Shown piece by piece: positions 44,663 through 53,489 of a DNA stretch of 64,000 nt; position 1 is the stretch's first letter, and every line of letters starts with the position of its first letter. A program made the translations under genes and the position numbers. The DNA lies in contig NZ_LIPG01000006.1 in the NCBI RefSeq assembly GCF_001905505.1, forward strand, positions 372,001 through 436,000. The letters run 5' to 3'. The notes under the pieces are model-generated. The model searched no databases. It was not told the DNA's origin and saw only the letters and a program-made list of their open reading frames with translations. Source of the stretch: Streptomyces sp. CB02058. Its GTDB lineage: Bacteria > Actinomycetota > Actinomycetes > Streptomycetales > Streptomycetaceae.

Positions 44663-46036
44663 GTGGAGCCCGACCTCTTTACCGCAGCAGCCGAAGACCG
44701 CCAGGAGAAGGACCCGTCCAGCAGCCCTCTGGCTGTCCGGATGCGCCCCCGCACGCTGGACGAGGTCGTCGGCCAGCAGCATCTGCTCAAGCCGGGCTCG
44801 CCGCTGCGCCGCCTCGTGGGCGAGGGCAGCGGAGGCCCGGCGGGCCCCTCGTCGGTGATCCTCTGGGGTCCGCCCGGCACGGGGAAGACGACCCTGGCGT
44901 ACGTGGTCAGCAAGGCCACCAACAAGCGCTTCGTCGAGCTCTCCGCGATCACCGCGGGCGTCAAGGAGGTCCGGGCCGTCATCGAGGGCGCGCGCCGCGC
45001 CACCGGCGGCTTCGGCAAGGAGACCGTCCTCTTCCTCGACGAGATCCACCGCTTCTCCAAGGCCCAGCAGGACTCCCTGCTCCCCGCCGTCGAGAACCGC
45101 TGGGTCACGCTGATCGCGGCCACCACGGAGAATCCGTACTTCTCGATCATCTCCCCGCTGCTGTCCCGCTCGCTGCTCCTCACCCTGGAGCCGCTCACCG
45201 ACGAGGACCTGCGCGCGCTGCTGCGGCGGGCCCTGACCGACGAGCGGGGTCTGGGCGGTGCCGTCACCCTGCCCGAGGACGCCGAGGCGCATCTGCTGCG
45301 GATCGCCGGCGGCGACGCCCGGCGCGCGCTGACCGCCCTGGAGGCCGCTGCCGGAGCCGCCCTCACCACGCACGAGCGGGAGATCACGCTCACGACGCTC
45401 GAGGAGACCGTCGACCGCGCCGCCGTGAAGTACGACCGTGACGGCGATCAGCACTACGACGTCGCGAGCGCCCTGATCAAGTCGATCCGCGGATCCGACG
45501 TGGACGCCGCCCTGCACTATCTGGCCCGGATGATCGAGGCGGGGGAGGACCCGCGCTTCATCGCCAGGCGGCTCATGATCTCCGCCAGCGAGGACATCGG
45601 CCTCGCCGACCCGACGGCGCTGCCCACCGCGGTGGCGGCCGCCCAGGCCGTGGCCATGATCGGCTTCCCGGAGGCGGCGCTCACCCTCAGCCACGCCACG
45701 ATCGCGCTGGCGCTCGCCCCCAAGTCCAACGCGGCGACGCTCGCCATCTCCGCGGCGCAGGAGGACGTGCGCAGGGGCCTCGCGGGCCCCGTCCCCGCCC
45801 ATCTGCGCGACGGCCACTACAAGGGCGCCGCCAAGCTGGGCCATGCCCAGGGCTATGTCTACCCGCACGACGTCCCCGGCGGTATCGCCGCCCAGGAGTA
45901 CGCCCCGGACGCCGTCCGCGGCAGGCGCTACTACGAACCCACGCGGTACGGCGCGGAGGCGCGCTACGCGGACGTGGCGGACCGGGTCCGCGAGCGGCTC
46001 GGCCGCGTCGGTCCGGACGGTCCCGCGTCCTCGTGA
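44663..46036 (+). CDS. rarA: replication-associated recombination ATPase RarA
   Basis: A 457-aa AAA+ clamp-loader-like ATPase (RarA/MgsA/WRNIP1) acting at stalled replication forks. Walker A is WGPPGTGKTTLAY, Walker B is LFLDEIHRFSK, sensor 1 is IAATTENPYFSI, and the tetramerisation domain (YDVASALIKSIRGSD, then ARRLMISASEDIGLAD) is complete. GTG 44663 is preceded by TAGGCT (44651-44656) only 6 nt away and by no ribosome site, so translation is probably leaderless. Confidence 0.95.
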   Translation: MEPDLFTAAAEDRQEKDPSSSPLAVRMRPRTLDEVVGQQHLLKPGSPLRRLVGEGSGGPAGPSSVILWGPPGTGKTTLAYVVSKATNKRFVELSAITAGVKEVRAVIEGARRATGGFGKETVLFLDEIHRFSKAQQDSLLPAVENRWVTLIAATTENPYFSIISPLLSRSLLLTLEPLTDEDLRALLRRALTDERGLGGAVTLPEDAEAHLLRIAGGDARRALTALEAAAGAALTTHEREITLTTLEETVDRAAVKYDRDGDQHYDVASALIKSIRGSDVDAALHYLARMIEAGEDPRFIARRLMISASEDIGLADPTALPTAVAAAQAVAMIGFPEAALTLSHATIALALAPKSNAATLAISAAQEDVRRGLAGPVPAHLRDGHYKGAAKLGHAQGYVYPHDVPGGIAAQEYAPDAVRGRRYYEPTRYGAEARYADVADRVRERLGRVGPDGPASS

Positions 46037-46075
46037 CGGCCGCGGACCGGGTGTGCGCCGCCTGACGGCCGCGGC

Positions 46076-46909
46076 TCAGCAGGCCGCCGCCTCGAAGAGC
46101 GTGTGCATCGCGCGGCGCAGCTCCGCGATGTCGCGTACGGGATCGGGGAACTCGAAGCGGGCGTCGAAGCAGGCCCCGCCGCCCTCGACGAACCGCACCC
46201 GCAGGCCGAAGCGGTCGAGTGCGACGGGCACGGCCCGCGGCCGGTTCTCCGGGCAGTCGCACTCCGCCCGCTCGCCGAGCAGCGCGGACAGCGTCGCCAT
46301 CTGCTCGCCGTGGGCGGCGTGCAGATGCTGGAGCAGCTCGGCCTCGTGGTCCACCATCGGATCGGGGACGGCGTCCCTGAAGTCCTCGGGCTCGACCTCC
46401 TCGTATCCCCACAGGTCGTCGATCGACGCGTCCCCGAACTCCAGCCGGAGCATCATCCGGCCGGGCTGCGCCAGCCCCGGCACGGAGGTGAGCCAGCCGG
46501 CGACGCGGGCCCGGCCGCGGATCCGGTGCGGGACGGAGACCGGTGCGACGTCGGTGATCTCCAGCACGGCGGTCAGCTCGTCGCCCTGGGCGTGCGTCGC
46601 GGCCCGTACGAGCGGCGAATCCGCGGGGAATCCGAGGAAGAGGTCCCCCTCGGGACCGACGCTCCTGGAGTCGGGCATCAGCTGGTCCGGGTGGACCACC
46701 GACAGCCCCGGTACGAGCAGCACCGCGGAGCAGGTACTCTGTACGAGAGTTCGTGTGCGCTCGGCTGCTGACGGCATCCGAGTGTTTTCAAGCCCGCTGG
46801 GACGCGGCTGACCACGATCAGATCGGCCTTCCGTCGTAGCAGCACCTTCTGGTGTGCTGCCGCTGTCTGTGCTGTCCGTGACGTGTGTGGTGTTCCCAGG
46901 GCGAGACAT
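46076..46909 (-). CDS. DUF2470 protein under probable iron control
   Basis: A 277-aa protein. The first 45 residues are polar and probably disordered; then a folded domain (RTRTLVQSTCSAVLLVPGL through SVPHRIRGRARVAGWL) and a C-terminal DUF2470 domain (VDHEAELLQHLHAAHGEQM, then DRFGLRVRFVEGGG). DUF2470 also forms part of HugZ-type haem-degrading or haem-binding proteins, so a link with haem or iron is plausible but unproven. ATG 46909 has AAGGAG 7-12 nt upstream. An iron box lies at 46924-46942. Convergent with rarA, divergent from rpsD. Confidence 0.88.
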   Translation of the reverse strand: MSRPGNTTHVTDSTDSGSTPEGAATTEGRSDRGQPRPSGLENTRMPSAAERTRTLVQSTCSAVLLVPGLSVVHPDQLMPDSRSVGPEGDLFLGFPADSPLVRAATHAQGDELTAVLEITDVAPVSVPHRIRGRARVAGWLTSVPGLAQPGRMMLRLEFGDASIDDLWGYEEVEPEDFRDAVPDPMVDHEAELLQHLHAAHGEQMATLSALLGERAECDCPENRPRAVPVALDRFGLRVRFVEGGGACFDARFEFPDPVRDIAELRRAMHTLFEAAAC

Positions 46910-46923
46910 GCGATCTCCTTGAG

Positions 46924-46942
46924 TAAGGTAAGCCTAACCTAA
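46924..46942 (-). promoter_or_regulatory. iron box (DmdR1/IdeR-type operator)
   Basis: Read on the minus strand the 19 bp is TTAGGTTAGGCTTACCTTA, a match at 17 of 19 positions to the DmdR/IdeR consensus as I recall it (TTAGGTTAGGCTCACCTAA). It lies 15-33 bp upstream of the DUF2470 ATG and 24-42 bp upstream of the rpsD start, in the only 56 bp between them. Fe(II)-loaded repressor bound here would block DUF2470 transcription and might affect rpsD. Confidence 0.85.
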
Positions 46943-46965
46943 CCTACAACGGAGGTCTGGAGAAC

Positions 46966-47580
46966 GTGCCTAACCAGTCGCGTCCCAAGGTCAAGAAGTC
47001 GCGTGCCCTCGGCATCGCCCTGACGCCGAAGGCTGTCAAGTACTTCGAAGCCCGCCCCTACCCGCCGGGCGAGCACGGCCGTGGCCGCAAGCAGAACTCG
47101 GACTACAAGGTCCGTCTGCTCGAGAAGCAGCGTCTGCGTGCGCAGTACGACATCAGCGAGCGCCAGATGGCGCGTGCCTACGACCGCGCCCGTAAGGCCG
47201 AGGGCAAGACGGGCGAGGCGCTGGTCGTCGAGCTCGAGCGCCGCCTCGACGCCCTGGTCCTGCGTTCGGGCATCGCCCGCACCATCTACCAGGCCCGCCA
47301 GATGGTCGTCCACGGCCACATCGAGGTCAACGGTGGCAAGGTCGACAAGCCGTCCTTCCGCGTGCGCCCCGACGACGTCGTGCAGGTCCGCGAGCGCAGC
47401 CGCTCCAAGGTCCCCTTCCAGGTGGCCCGCGAGGGTGGTTACGACACGGACGGCGAGACCCCGCGCTACCTCCAGGTGAACCTGAAGGCCCTGGCCTTCC
47501 GCCTGGACCGTGACCCGAACCGCAAGGAAATCCCGGTCATCTGCGACGAGCAGCTCGTCGTCGAGTACTACGCCCGCTGA
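46966..47580 (+). CDS. rpsD: 30S ribosomal protein S4
   Basis: A 204-aa small-subunit protein that nucleates 16S rRNA folding. The N-terminal zinc-binding cysteine cluster of many S4 proteins is absent (the start is PNQSRPKVKKSRALGIALTP), so it is the zinc-independent form usual in Streptomyces. The S4 RNA-binding domain is clear (RRLDALVLRSGIARTIYQAR, then VVHGHIEVNGGKVDKPSFRV). GTG 46966 with GGAGGT upstream. It stands apart from the ribosomal operons, between an iron-regulated gene and an ATPase gene. Terminator at 47608-47644. Confidence 0.97.
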   Translation: MPNQSRPKVKKSRALGIALTPKAVKYFEARPYPPGEHGRGRKQNSDYKVRLLEKQRLRAQYDISERQMARAYDRARKAEGKTGEALVVELERRLDALVLRSGIARTIYQARQMVVHGHIEVNGGKVDKPSFRVRPDDVVQVRERSRSKVPFQVAREGGYDTDGETPRYLQVNLKALAFRLDRDPNRKEIPVICDEQLVVEYYAR

Positions 47581-47594
47581 CGCAGGCGCAGCTC

Positions 47595-49814
47595 TCAACC
47601 GAGCTCGGGCCCGCCCCTCCCTGTCGTACGGGAGGCGGCGGGCCTTCGCGTTTCCCCCGCGCCCGAGCCGCCGGGCCCCGGATCGGGGAGCGCCCCCGCC
47701 TCCCCGCCGGTGCCGAGGGCCCGTGCCACCGCCCCCCGGGTGTCCAGCAGACGGCCCGCCCTGCGCGCGGCGTCGTACCGTACGTCGCCCAGTACCGCCC
47801 TGGCCCGCTCCTCGCACTGCAGCCGGGGCCTGCCGTAGTGGGCGGAGCCGAACAGCGGCAGCCCCACCGAGGGCCAGATCCGGTCCGCCGCCCCCTGCAG
47901 CACCGCCGCCTCGGTGGCGTCGCCCTCGACCGCCGTGATCAGGGCGAGCAGCTCCAGCGAGAGGGCCGTGCCGAGCAGGTCGTCGAAGGTGTGCCCGATC
48001 GACAGGGCCTCCTCCAGCATCCGGCGCGCCCGCCCGCTCAGTCCCGCCTCCAGCGCGGTGAAGCCCAGGACGTACAGCGCGTAGGCCAGGGCCCACCGTT
48101 CGCCGTGGTCCTCGCAGATCTCGCGGACCTCGGCACAGATCGCCGCGGCCCCGTCCAGGTCCCCTAGGAAGGCCACGGCCATGCCCAGTTCGACCTGGGC
48201 CATCAGGACGTTGCTGTTCAGCTCGCCGATCTCCCGGTAGCGCGTGAGCGCCTCGCGCAGCAGTTCCTCGGCGCGCCCCGGGTCGTCCGTGACGATCGAG
48301 AGGCAGCCCGTGCGGTGCACGGCGTAGGCCACGGCGGCGGCGTCCCCCGAGCGTTCACCCTCCTCGCGGCACTCCTGAAGGGCGGAGACCGCGCCGACCG
48401 GGTCCCCCTGGAGCACCGCCACATAGCCCAGCACCCACAGGGCCTTCAGCCGTGAGTGGTCGTAGGGGGACTCCTCCTCCAGGACGTGCTCCAGCCAGTG
48501 GCGGCCCTCCGACAGACGGCCGCATCCGGTCCAGTAGAACCAGAGGGTCCCCGCGAGGTACTGCGCGAGATGCACCTCGTCGGGGCTCTCCATCGAGCAC
48601 TCCATCGCCTGGCGGAGGTTGGGCAGCTCGCTGTCGATCCGGGCGGCGGCGTCGGCCTGTCTGGGGCTGAACCAGTCGAGCTCGCACCAGGTGGCGAGCC
48701 CCAGGTACCAGTCCCGGTGTCTGCGGCGCAGGCGGTCCGCGTCACCGGTCGCCCGCAGCCACTCGGCGCCGTACTCCCGCACGGTGTCCAGCAGACGGTA
48801 GCGGCAGCCGAGGGCCGAGTCCTCGCGCAGCACCACGGACTGGGCCAGCAGTTCGTCGAGGACGTCGAGCACCGAGTCGGCCGGCAGTCCGGCGCCGCCG
48901 CAGATGTACTCGACGGCCTCCAGGTCGAACTGCCCGGCGAACACCGAGAGCCTCGCCCACAGCATCCGCTGCTCGGGGGCGCACAGCTCATGGCTCCAGC
49001 CGATGGCCGTACGCAGCGTCTGGTGGCGGGGGAGCGCGTTGGGGCTGCCTCCCGTCAGCAGCCGGAAGCGGTCGTCGAGGCGTTGCAGCACCTGCTCCAC
49101 GGTCAGGGCCCGCAGCCGTCCCGCCGCCAGCTCCAGGGCGAGCGGGATGCCGTCGAGGCGCCGGCAGAGCTCGCGTGCCGTCTCCCGGTCGCCGTCCGCC
49201 AGCCGGAAGCCGGGCCGTACCGCCGCGGCGCGCCGGGTGAAGAGCTCCATGGCGTCGTCGTCGCCCATCGGCGCCAGGGTGAAGGTGCGTTCACCGTCCA
49301 CCCGCAGCGGACGGCGCCCGGCGGCGAGCACCTGGAGGCGCGGCGCCCGGCGCAGCAGTTCCCTCACCAGCCCGGCGCACGCGTCGAGGAGATGTTCGAA
49401 ACCGTCGATCACCAGAAGGAGGCTGCGTTCCGAACAGTGTTCGACCAGAACGGCGCGCGGAGGCCGGTGGGTGTGATCGGTCAGCCCCAGGGCGTCGACC
49501 AGGGCGTGTTCGAGCAGCTCGGGATCGTGGACGGACGACAGCTCGGCGATCCACACGCCATCGCAGTACCGTTTCTCCATGAGCGCCGCGACCCGTGACG
49601 CGAAGCGGGTCTTCCCGACCCCGGCGACTCCGGCCACGGTGACGAGCCTGGACTCCCGCAGGAGCGAGTCGAGTTGTTGCAGCTCGTCGTGGCGGCCCAC
49701 GAAGGTGTCCAGCTCGGCCGGGAGATTTCCGCGTACGGGGACGGGCTCCGCGTCGTCGGGCGTGGGGGAGGGGCGCTGAGGGCGTCGCATGAAACACGCA
49801 GAGTACTGGCACAT
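47595..49814 (-). CDS. STAND/NB-ARC ATPase with TPR-like C-terminus
   Basis: A 739-aa ATPase of the AfsR/NB-ARC type. It opens directly in the NTPase region: GNLPAELDTFVGR, Walker A GVAGVGKTRFA at 62-71, Walker B-like LLLVIDGFEHLLDACAG, then RRLDGIPLALELAAGRL and LFAG-like winged-helix region (SVFAGQFDLEAVEYICG). From about residue 380 helical TPR-like repeats follow (SRLKALWVLGYVAVLQGDP and others). Unlike AfsR/SARP regulators it has no N-terminal DNA-binding or BTAD domain, and no LuxR helix is seen at the end. ATG 49814 has GGAGAG 5-10 nt upstream; ATG 49790 is an alternative. Could be a transcription-linked sensor or a signalling ATPase; unknown. Confidence 0.88.
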   Translation of the reverse strand: MCQYSACFMRRPQRPSPTPDDAEPVPVRGNLPAELDTFVGRHDELQQLDSLLRESRLVTVAGVAGVGKTRFASRVAALMEKRYCDGVWIAELSSVHDPELLEHALVDALGLTDHTHRPPRAVLVEHCSERSLLLVIDGFEHLLDACAGLVRELLRRAPRLQVLAAGRRPLRVDGERTFTLAPMGDDDAMELFTRRAAAVRPGFRLADGDRETARELCRRLDGIPLALELAAGRLRALTVEQVLQRLDDRFRLLTGGSPNALPRHQTLRTAIGWSHELCAPEQRMLWARLSVFAGQFDLEAVEYICGGAGLPADSVLDVLDELLAQSVVLREDSALGCRYRLLDTVREYGAEWLRATGDADRLRRRHRDWYLGLATWCELDWFSPRQADAAARIDSELPNLRQAMECSMESPDEVHLAQYLAGTLWFYWTGCGRLSEGRHWLEHVLEEESPYDHSRLKALWVLGYVAVLQGDPVGAVSALQECREEGERSGDAAAVAYAVHRTGCLSIVTDDPGRAEELLREALTRYREIGELNSNVLMAQVELGMAVAFLGDLDGAAAICAEVREICEDHGERWALAYALYVLGFTALEAGLSGRARRMLEEALSIGHTFDDLLGTALSLELLALITAVEGDATEAAVLQGAADRIWPSVGLPLFGSAHYGRPRLQCEERARAVLGDVRYDAARRAGRLLDTRGAVARALGTGGEAGALPDPGPGGSGAGETRRPAASRTTGRGGPELG
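47608..47644. terminator. terminator after rpsD, overlapping the convergent ATPase gene
   Basis: A 14-bp stem with one bulge (47608-47621 with 47630-47644) and 8-nt loop, 28 nt past the rpsD stop. The hairpin lies within the last codons of the minus-strand ATPase gene. Confidence 0.65.
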
Positions 49815-50051
49815 AAGCTCTCCGTACAATCTCCCCGCTCCCGGGGCCCGCTCCACGACCCGTGCCGCGGTCCGCTCGACGGGCCGCGCCGCCCGCCCGT
49901 AATGCGGTACGGCGCGTGACGCCCGGCGCGATAGGCTCGGGGGACGACGATCGGCAGTGGTGGCAGTGCGCGCCGGCCGAACAGAGACAGGCAGAACGCC
50001 GGCCGGGAGATGCCCCGGCCGATGCGGGCGACGAGCAGAGAGCGGTGCACT

Positions 50052-50516
50052 GTGTCCGGTGGAGAGGTGGCCGGCATCCTGGTGGCTGTCTTCTGGGCGA
50101 TCCTGGTGTCCTTCCTCGCCGTGGTACTGGTGAGGCTGGCCCAGACGCTCAAGGCGACCACCGCGCTGGTGGCGGACGTGACCGAGCAGGCGGTCCCGCT
50201 GCTCGCCGACGCCTCCGCCACGCTGCGCTCCGCGCAGACCCAGCTGGACAAGGTCGACGCCATCGCGAGCGACGTCCAGGAGGTCACCTCCAACGCCTCG
50301 GCGCTCTCCACCACCGTCGCCTCCACCTTCGGCGGTCCGCTCGTGAAGGTCGCGGCCTTCGGCTACGGGGTGCGGCAGGCGATCGGCCGCCGTACCTCGG
50401 CGGAGCCGGAGCCGGACCGCAAGGCCGCCCGCCGCACCGTGATCGTCGGCCGTACCGTGCCGTCCGCCCGCGACAAGAAGCGGACCGGCCGAAGCTCCCG
50501 CGGACAGAAGGACTGA
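50052..50516 (+). CDS. DUF948 membrane-associated protein
   Basis: A 154-aa protein with one N-terminal membrane helix (VAGILVAVFWAILVSFLAVV) and a coiled-coil body (RLAQTLKATTALVADVTEQA, LRSAQTQLDKVDAIASDVQ) characteristic of DUF948, ending in a basic tail (DKKRTGRSSRGQKD). GTG 50052 is used; an upstream extension is not like the family. Eight nt before the DUF6167 gene; the pair precedes alaS, as in other Streptomyces. Function unknown; methyl-accepting-chemotaxis-like coiled coil only. Confidence 0.9.
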   Translation: MSGGEVAGILVAVFWAILVSFLAVVLVRLAQTLKATTALVADVTEQAVPLLADASATLRSAQTQLDKVDAIASDVQEVTSNASALSTTVASTFGGPLVKVAAFGYGVRQAIGRRTSAEPEPDRKAARRTVIVGRTVPSARDKKRTGRSSRGQKD

Positions 50517-50523
50517 CGCAGCG

Positions 50524-50820
50524 ATGTTCCGCCGTACGTTCTGGTTCACCGCCGGCGCAGCCGCCGGTGTGTGGGCCACCACCAAGGTCAACCGCAAGAT
50601 CCGGCAGCTGACCCCGGAGAGCCTCGCGGCGCAGGCCGCCGACAAGGCACTCGAAGCGGGCCACAAGCTGAAGGACTTCGCCCTCGACGTGCGTGAGGGC
50701 ATGGTCAGGCGCGAGGCGGAACTGGGCGGAGCACTCGGCATCGAGGCGCCGCGCGACCCCGAACTCGTCCCCCATCGGACACTTCCCTACAACTCGAACA
50801 ACCGGAATGAGGACCACTAA
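50524..50820 (+). CDS. DUF6167 small protein
   Basis: A 98-aa protein: a hydrophobic N-terminus (FWFTAGAAAGVWATTKVNR), a helical Ala/Lys region (AAQADKALEAGHKLKDFA-like) and a short C-terminal tail. Co-transcribed with the DUF948 gene and stop-overlapping alaS by 1 nt. Function unknown; conserved beside alaS in Streptomyces. Confidence 0.88.
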   Translation: MFRRTFWFTAGAAAGVWATTKVNRKIRQLTPESLAAQAADKALEAGHKLKDFALDVREGMVRREAELGGALGIEAPRDPELVPHRTLPYNSNNRNEDH

Positions 50821-53489
50821 TGGAGTCGGCTGAAATTCGCCGCCGCTGGCTGAGCTTCTTCGAGGAGCGCGGTCACACCGTCGTGCCTTCGGCGTCGCTC
50901 ATCGCGGACGACCCGACTCTGCTGCTGGTCCCCGCGGGCATGGTTCCCTTCAAGCCCTACTTCCTCGGCGAGGTCAAGCCGCCCGCCCCGCGCGTCACCA
51001 GCGTGCAGAAGTGCGTGCGTACGCCGGACATCGAAGAGGTCGGCAAGACCACCCGGCACGGCACGTTCTTCCAGATGTGCGGCAACTTCTCGTTCGGCGA
51101 CTACTTCAAGGAAGGCGCCATCGAGTTCGCCTGGGCGGCGCTCACGAGCTCCGTCGAGGACGGCGGCTTCGGGCTCGACCCCGAGCGCCTCTGGATCACC
51201 GTCTACCTCGACGACGACGAGGCCGAGCAGATCTGGCGCGACAAGATCGGCGTCCCCGCCGAGCGCATCCAGCGCCTGGGCAAGAAGGACAACTTCTGGT
51301 CCATGGGCGTCCCCGGACCCTGCGGCCCGTGCTCCGAGATCAACTACGACCGCGGCCCGGAGTTCGGTGTCGAGGGCGGCCCCGCCGTCAACGACGAGCG
51401 CTACGTGGAGATCTGGAACCTGGTCTTCATGCAGTACGAGCGGGGCGCCGGCGACGGTAAGGAGGACTTCCCGATCCTCGGGGACCTGCCGTCGAAGAAC
51501 ATCGACACCGGTCTCGGCCTCGAACGCCTCGCCATGATCCTGCAGGGCGTGCAGAACATGTACGAGACCGACACCCTGCGCGTCGTGATGGACAAGGCCA
51601 CCGAGCTCACCGGCGTCCGCTACGGCGCCGACCGGGGCTCCGACGTCTCCCTCCGGGTCGTCGCCGACCACATCCGTACGTCGGTCATGCTCATCGGCGA
51701 CGGCGTCACCCCCGGCAACGAGGGCCGCGGCTACGTCCTGCGCCGCATCATGCGCCGTGCCATCCGCAACATGCGCCTCATGGGCGCCACCGGGCCGGTC
51801 GTCCGCGAGCTCGTCGACGTCGTCGTCGACACCATGGGGCAGCAGTACCCGGAGCTGATCACCGACCGCAAGCGCATCGAGACCGTCGCCCTCGCCGAGG
51901 AAGCCGCCTTCCTGAAGGCCCTCAAGGGCGGCACGAACATCCTCGAGACCGCCGTCACCGAGACCAAGGCCGCCGGCGGCAAGGTCCTGGCCGGCGACAA
52001 GGCGTTCCTGCTCCACGACACCTGGGGCTTCCCGATCGACCTCACGCTGGAGATGGCCGCCGAACAGGGCCTCTCCGTGGACGAGGACGGCTTCCGCCGG
52101 CTCATGCAGGAGCAGCGGGACAAGGCCAAGGCCGACGCCAAGGCCAAGAAGACCGGGCACGCCGACCTGTCCGCCTACCGCGAGGTCGCCGACAACTCCG
52201 GCGTCACCGAGTTCACCGGCTACACCAGCATCGAGGGCGAGTCGAAGATCGTCGGCCTGCTCGTCGACGGTGTGCCCTCGCCCGCCGCCTCCGAGGGCGA
52301 CGAGGTCGAGGTCGTCCTCGACCGCACCCCCTTCTACGCCGAGGGCGGCGGCCAGCTCGCCGACCAGGGCCGGATCCGGCTCGACACCGGCGCCGTCATC
52401 ACGATCCGCGACGTGCAGCAGCCCGTCCCGGGCGTCTCGGTCCACAAGGGCTCGGTCCAGGTCGGCGAGGTGACCGTCGGCGCCTCCGCCTACGCCGCCA
52501 TCGACAACACCCGCCGCCGCGCCATCGCCCGCGCCCACAGCGCCACGCACCTCACCCACCAGGCGCTGCGCGACGCTCTCGGCCCCACGGCCGCCCAGGC
52601 CGGTTCGGAGAACTCGCCCGGCCGCTTCCGCTTCGACTTCGGCTCGCCCGCCGCCGTACCCGGCACGGTCCTCACCGACGTCGAGCAGAAGATCAACGAG
52701 GTCCTCGCCCGGGAACTCGACGTCCAGGCCGAGGTCATGTCCATCGACGACGCCAAGAAGCAGGGCGCCATCGCGGAGTTCGGCGAGAAGTACGGCGAGC
52801 GGGTCCGCGTCGTCACCATCGGCGACTTCTCCAAGGAGCTGTGCGGCGGTACGCACGTCGGCAACACCGCCCAGCTGGGCCTGGTGAAGCTGCTCGGCGA
52901 ATCGTCCATCGGCTCCGGGGTGCGCCGCATCGAGGCCCTGGTCGGCGTGGACGCGTACAACTTCCTCGCCAAGGAGCACACGGTCGTCGCCCAGCTCCAG
53001 GAGCTGCTCAAGGGCCGCCCCGAGGAGCTCCCCGAGAAGATCTCCGGCATGCTCGGCAAGCTGAAGGACGCTGAGAAGGAGATCGAGAAGTTCCGCGCGG
53101 AGAAGGTGCTCGCCGCCGCCGCCGGGCTCGTGGAGTCCGCCAAGGACGTACGGGGCGTCGCCCTGGTCACCGGGCAGGTGCCGGACGGCACCACGGCCGA
53201 CGACCTGCGCAAGCTGGTCCTCGACGTGCGCGGGCGCATCCAGGGCGGCCGGCCGGCCGTCGTGGCCCTGTTCACCACCGCCAACGGCCGCCCGCTGACG
53301 GTCATCGCCACCAACGAGGCCGCCCGAGAGCGCGGCCTCAAGGCCGGTGACCTCGTCCGCACCGCGGCCAAGACCCTCGGTGGCGGTGGCGGCGGCAAGC
53401 CGGACGTCGCCCAGGGCGGCGGCCAGAACCCGGACGCCATCGGCGACGCCGTCGCCGCTGTCGAACGCCTCGTCACCGAGACGGCGTGA
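50820..53489 (+). CDS. alaS: alanyl-tRNA synthetase
   Basis: An 889-aa class II synthetase with catalytic domain (SAEIRRRWLSFFEERGHTVV start; RHGTFFQMCGNFSFGDYFK), tRNA-recognition domain, editing domain with ARAHSATHLTHQALRDALG and the zinc-binding CGGTHVGNT, and the C-terminal C-Ala domain with a Gly-rich hinge (GGGGGGKPDVAQGGG). ATG 50820 shares the last base of the preceding TAA. The stop overlaps the ruvX start by 4 nt. Confidence 0.98.
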   Translation: MESAEIRRRWLSFFEERGHTVVPSASLIADDPTLLLVPAGMVPFKPYFLGEVKPPAPRVTSVQKCVRTPDIEEVGKTTRHGTFFQMCGNFSFGDYFKEGAIEFAWAALTSSVEDGGFGLDPERLWITVYLDDDEAEQIWRDKIGVPAERIQRLGKKDNFWSMGVPGPCGPCSEINYDRGPEFGVEGGPAVNDERYVEIWNLVFMQYERGAGDGKEDFPILGDLPSKNIDTGLGLERLAMILQGVQNMYETDTLRVVMDKATELTGVRYGADRGSDVSLRVVADHIRTSVMLIGDGVTPGNEGRGYVLRRIMRRAIRNMRLMGATGPVVRELVDVVVDTMGQQYPELITDRKRIETVALAEEAAFLKALKGGTNILETAVTETKAAGGKVLAGDKAFLLHDTWGFPIDLTLEMAAEQGLSVDEDGFRRLMQEQRDKAKADAKAKKTGHADLSAYREVADNSGVTEFTGYTSIEGESKIVGLLVDGVPSPAASEGDEVEVVLDRTPFYAEGGGQLADQGRIRLDTGAVITIRDVQQPVPGVSVHKGSVQVGEVTVGASAYAAIDNTRRRAIARAHSATHLTHQALRDALGPTAAQAGSENSPGRFRFDFGSPAAVPGTVLTDVEQKINEVLARELDVQAEVMSIDDAKKQGAIAEFGEKYGERVRVVTIGDFSKELCGGTHVGNTAQLGLVKLLGESSIGSGVRRIEALVGVDAYNFLAKEHTVVAQLQELLKGRPEELPEKISGMLGKLKDAEKEIEKFRAEKVLAAAAGLVESAKDVRGVALVTGQVPDGTTADDLRKLVLDVRGRIQGGRPAVVALFTTANGRPLTVIATNEAARERGLKAGDLVRTAAKTLGGGGGGKPDVAQGGGQNPDAIGDAVAAVERLVTETA

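Noticed and set aside
49815..50741. Upstream extension of the STAND ATPase frame
   Set aside because: It runs antisense through the DUF948 and DUF6167 genes and has no recognisable domain; a good ribosome site marks 49814.
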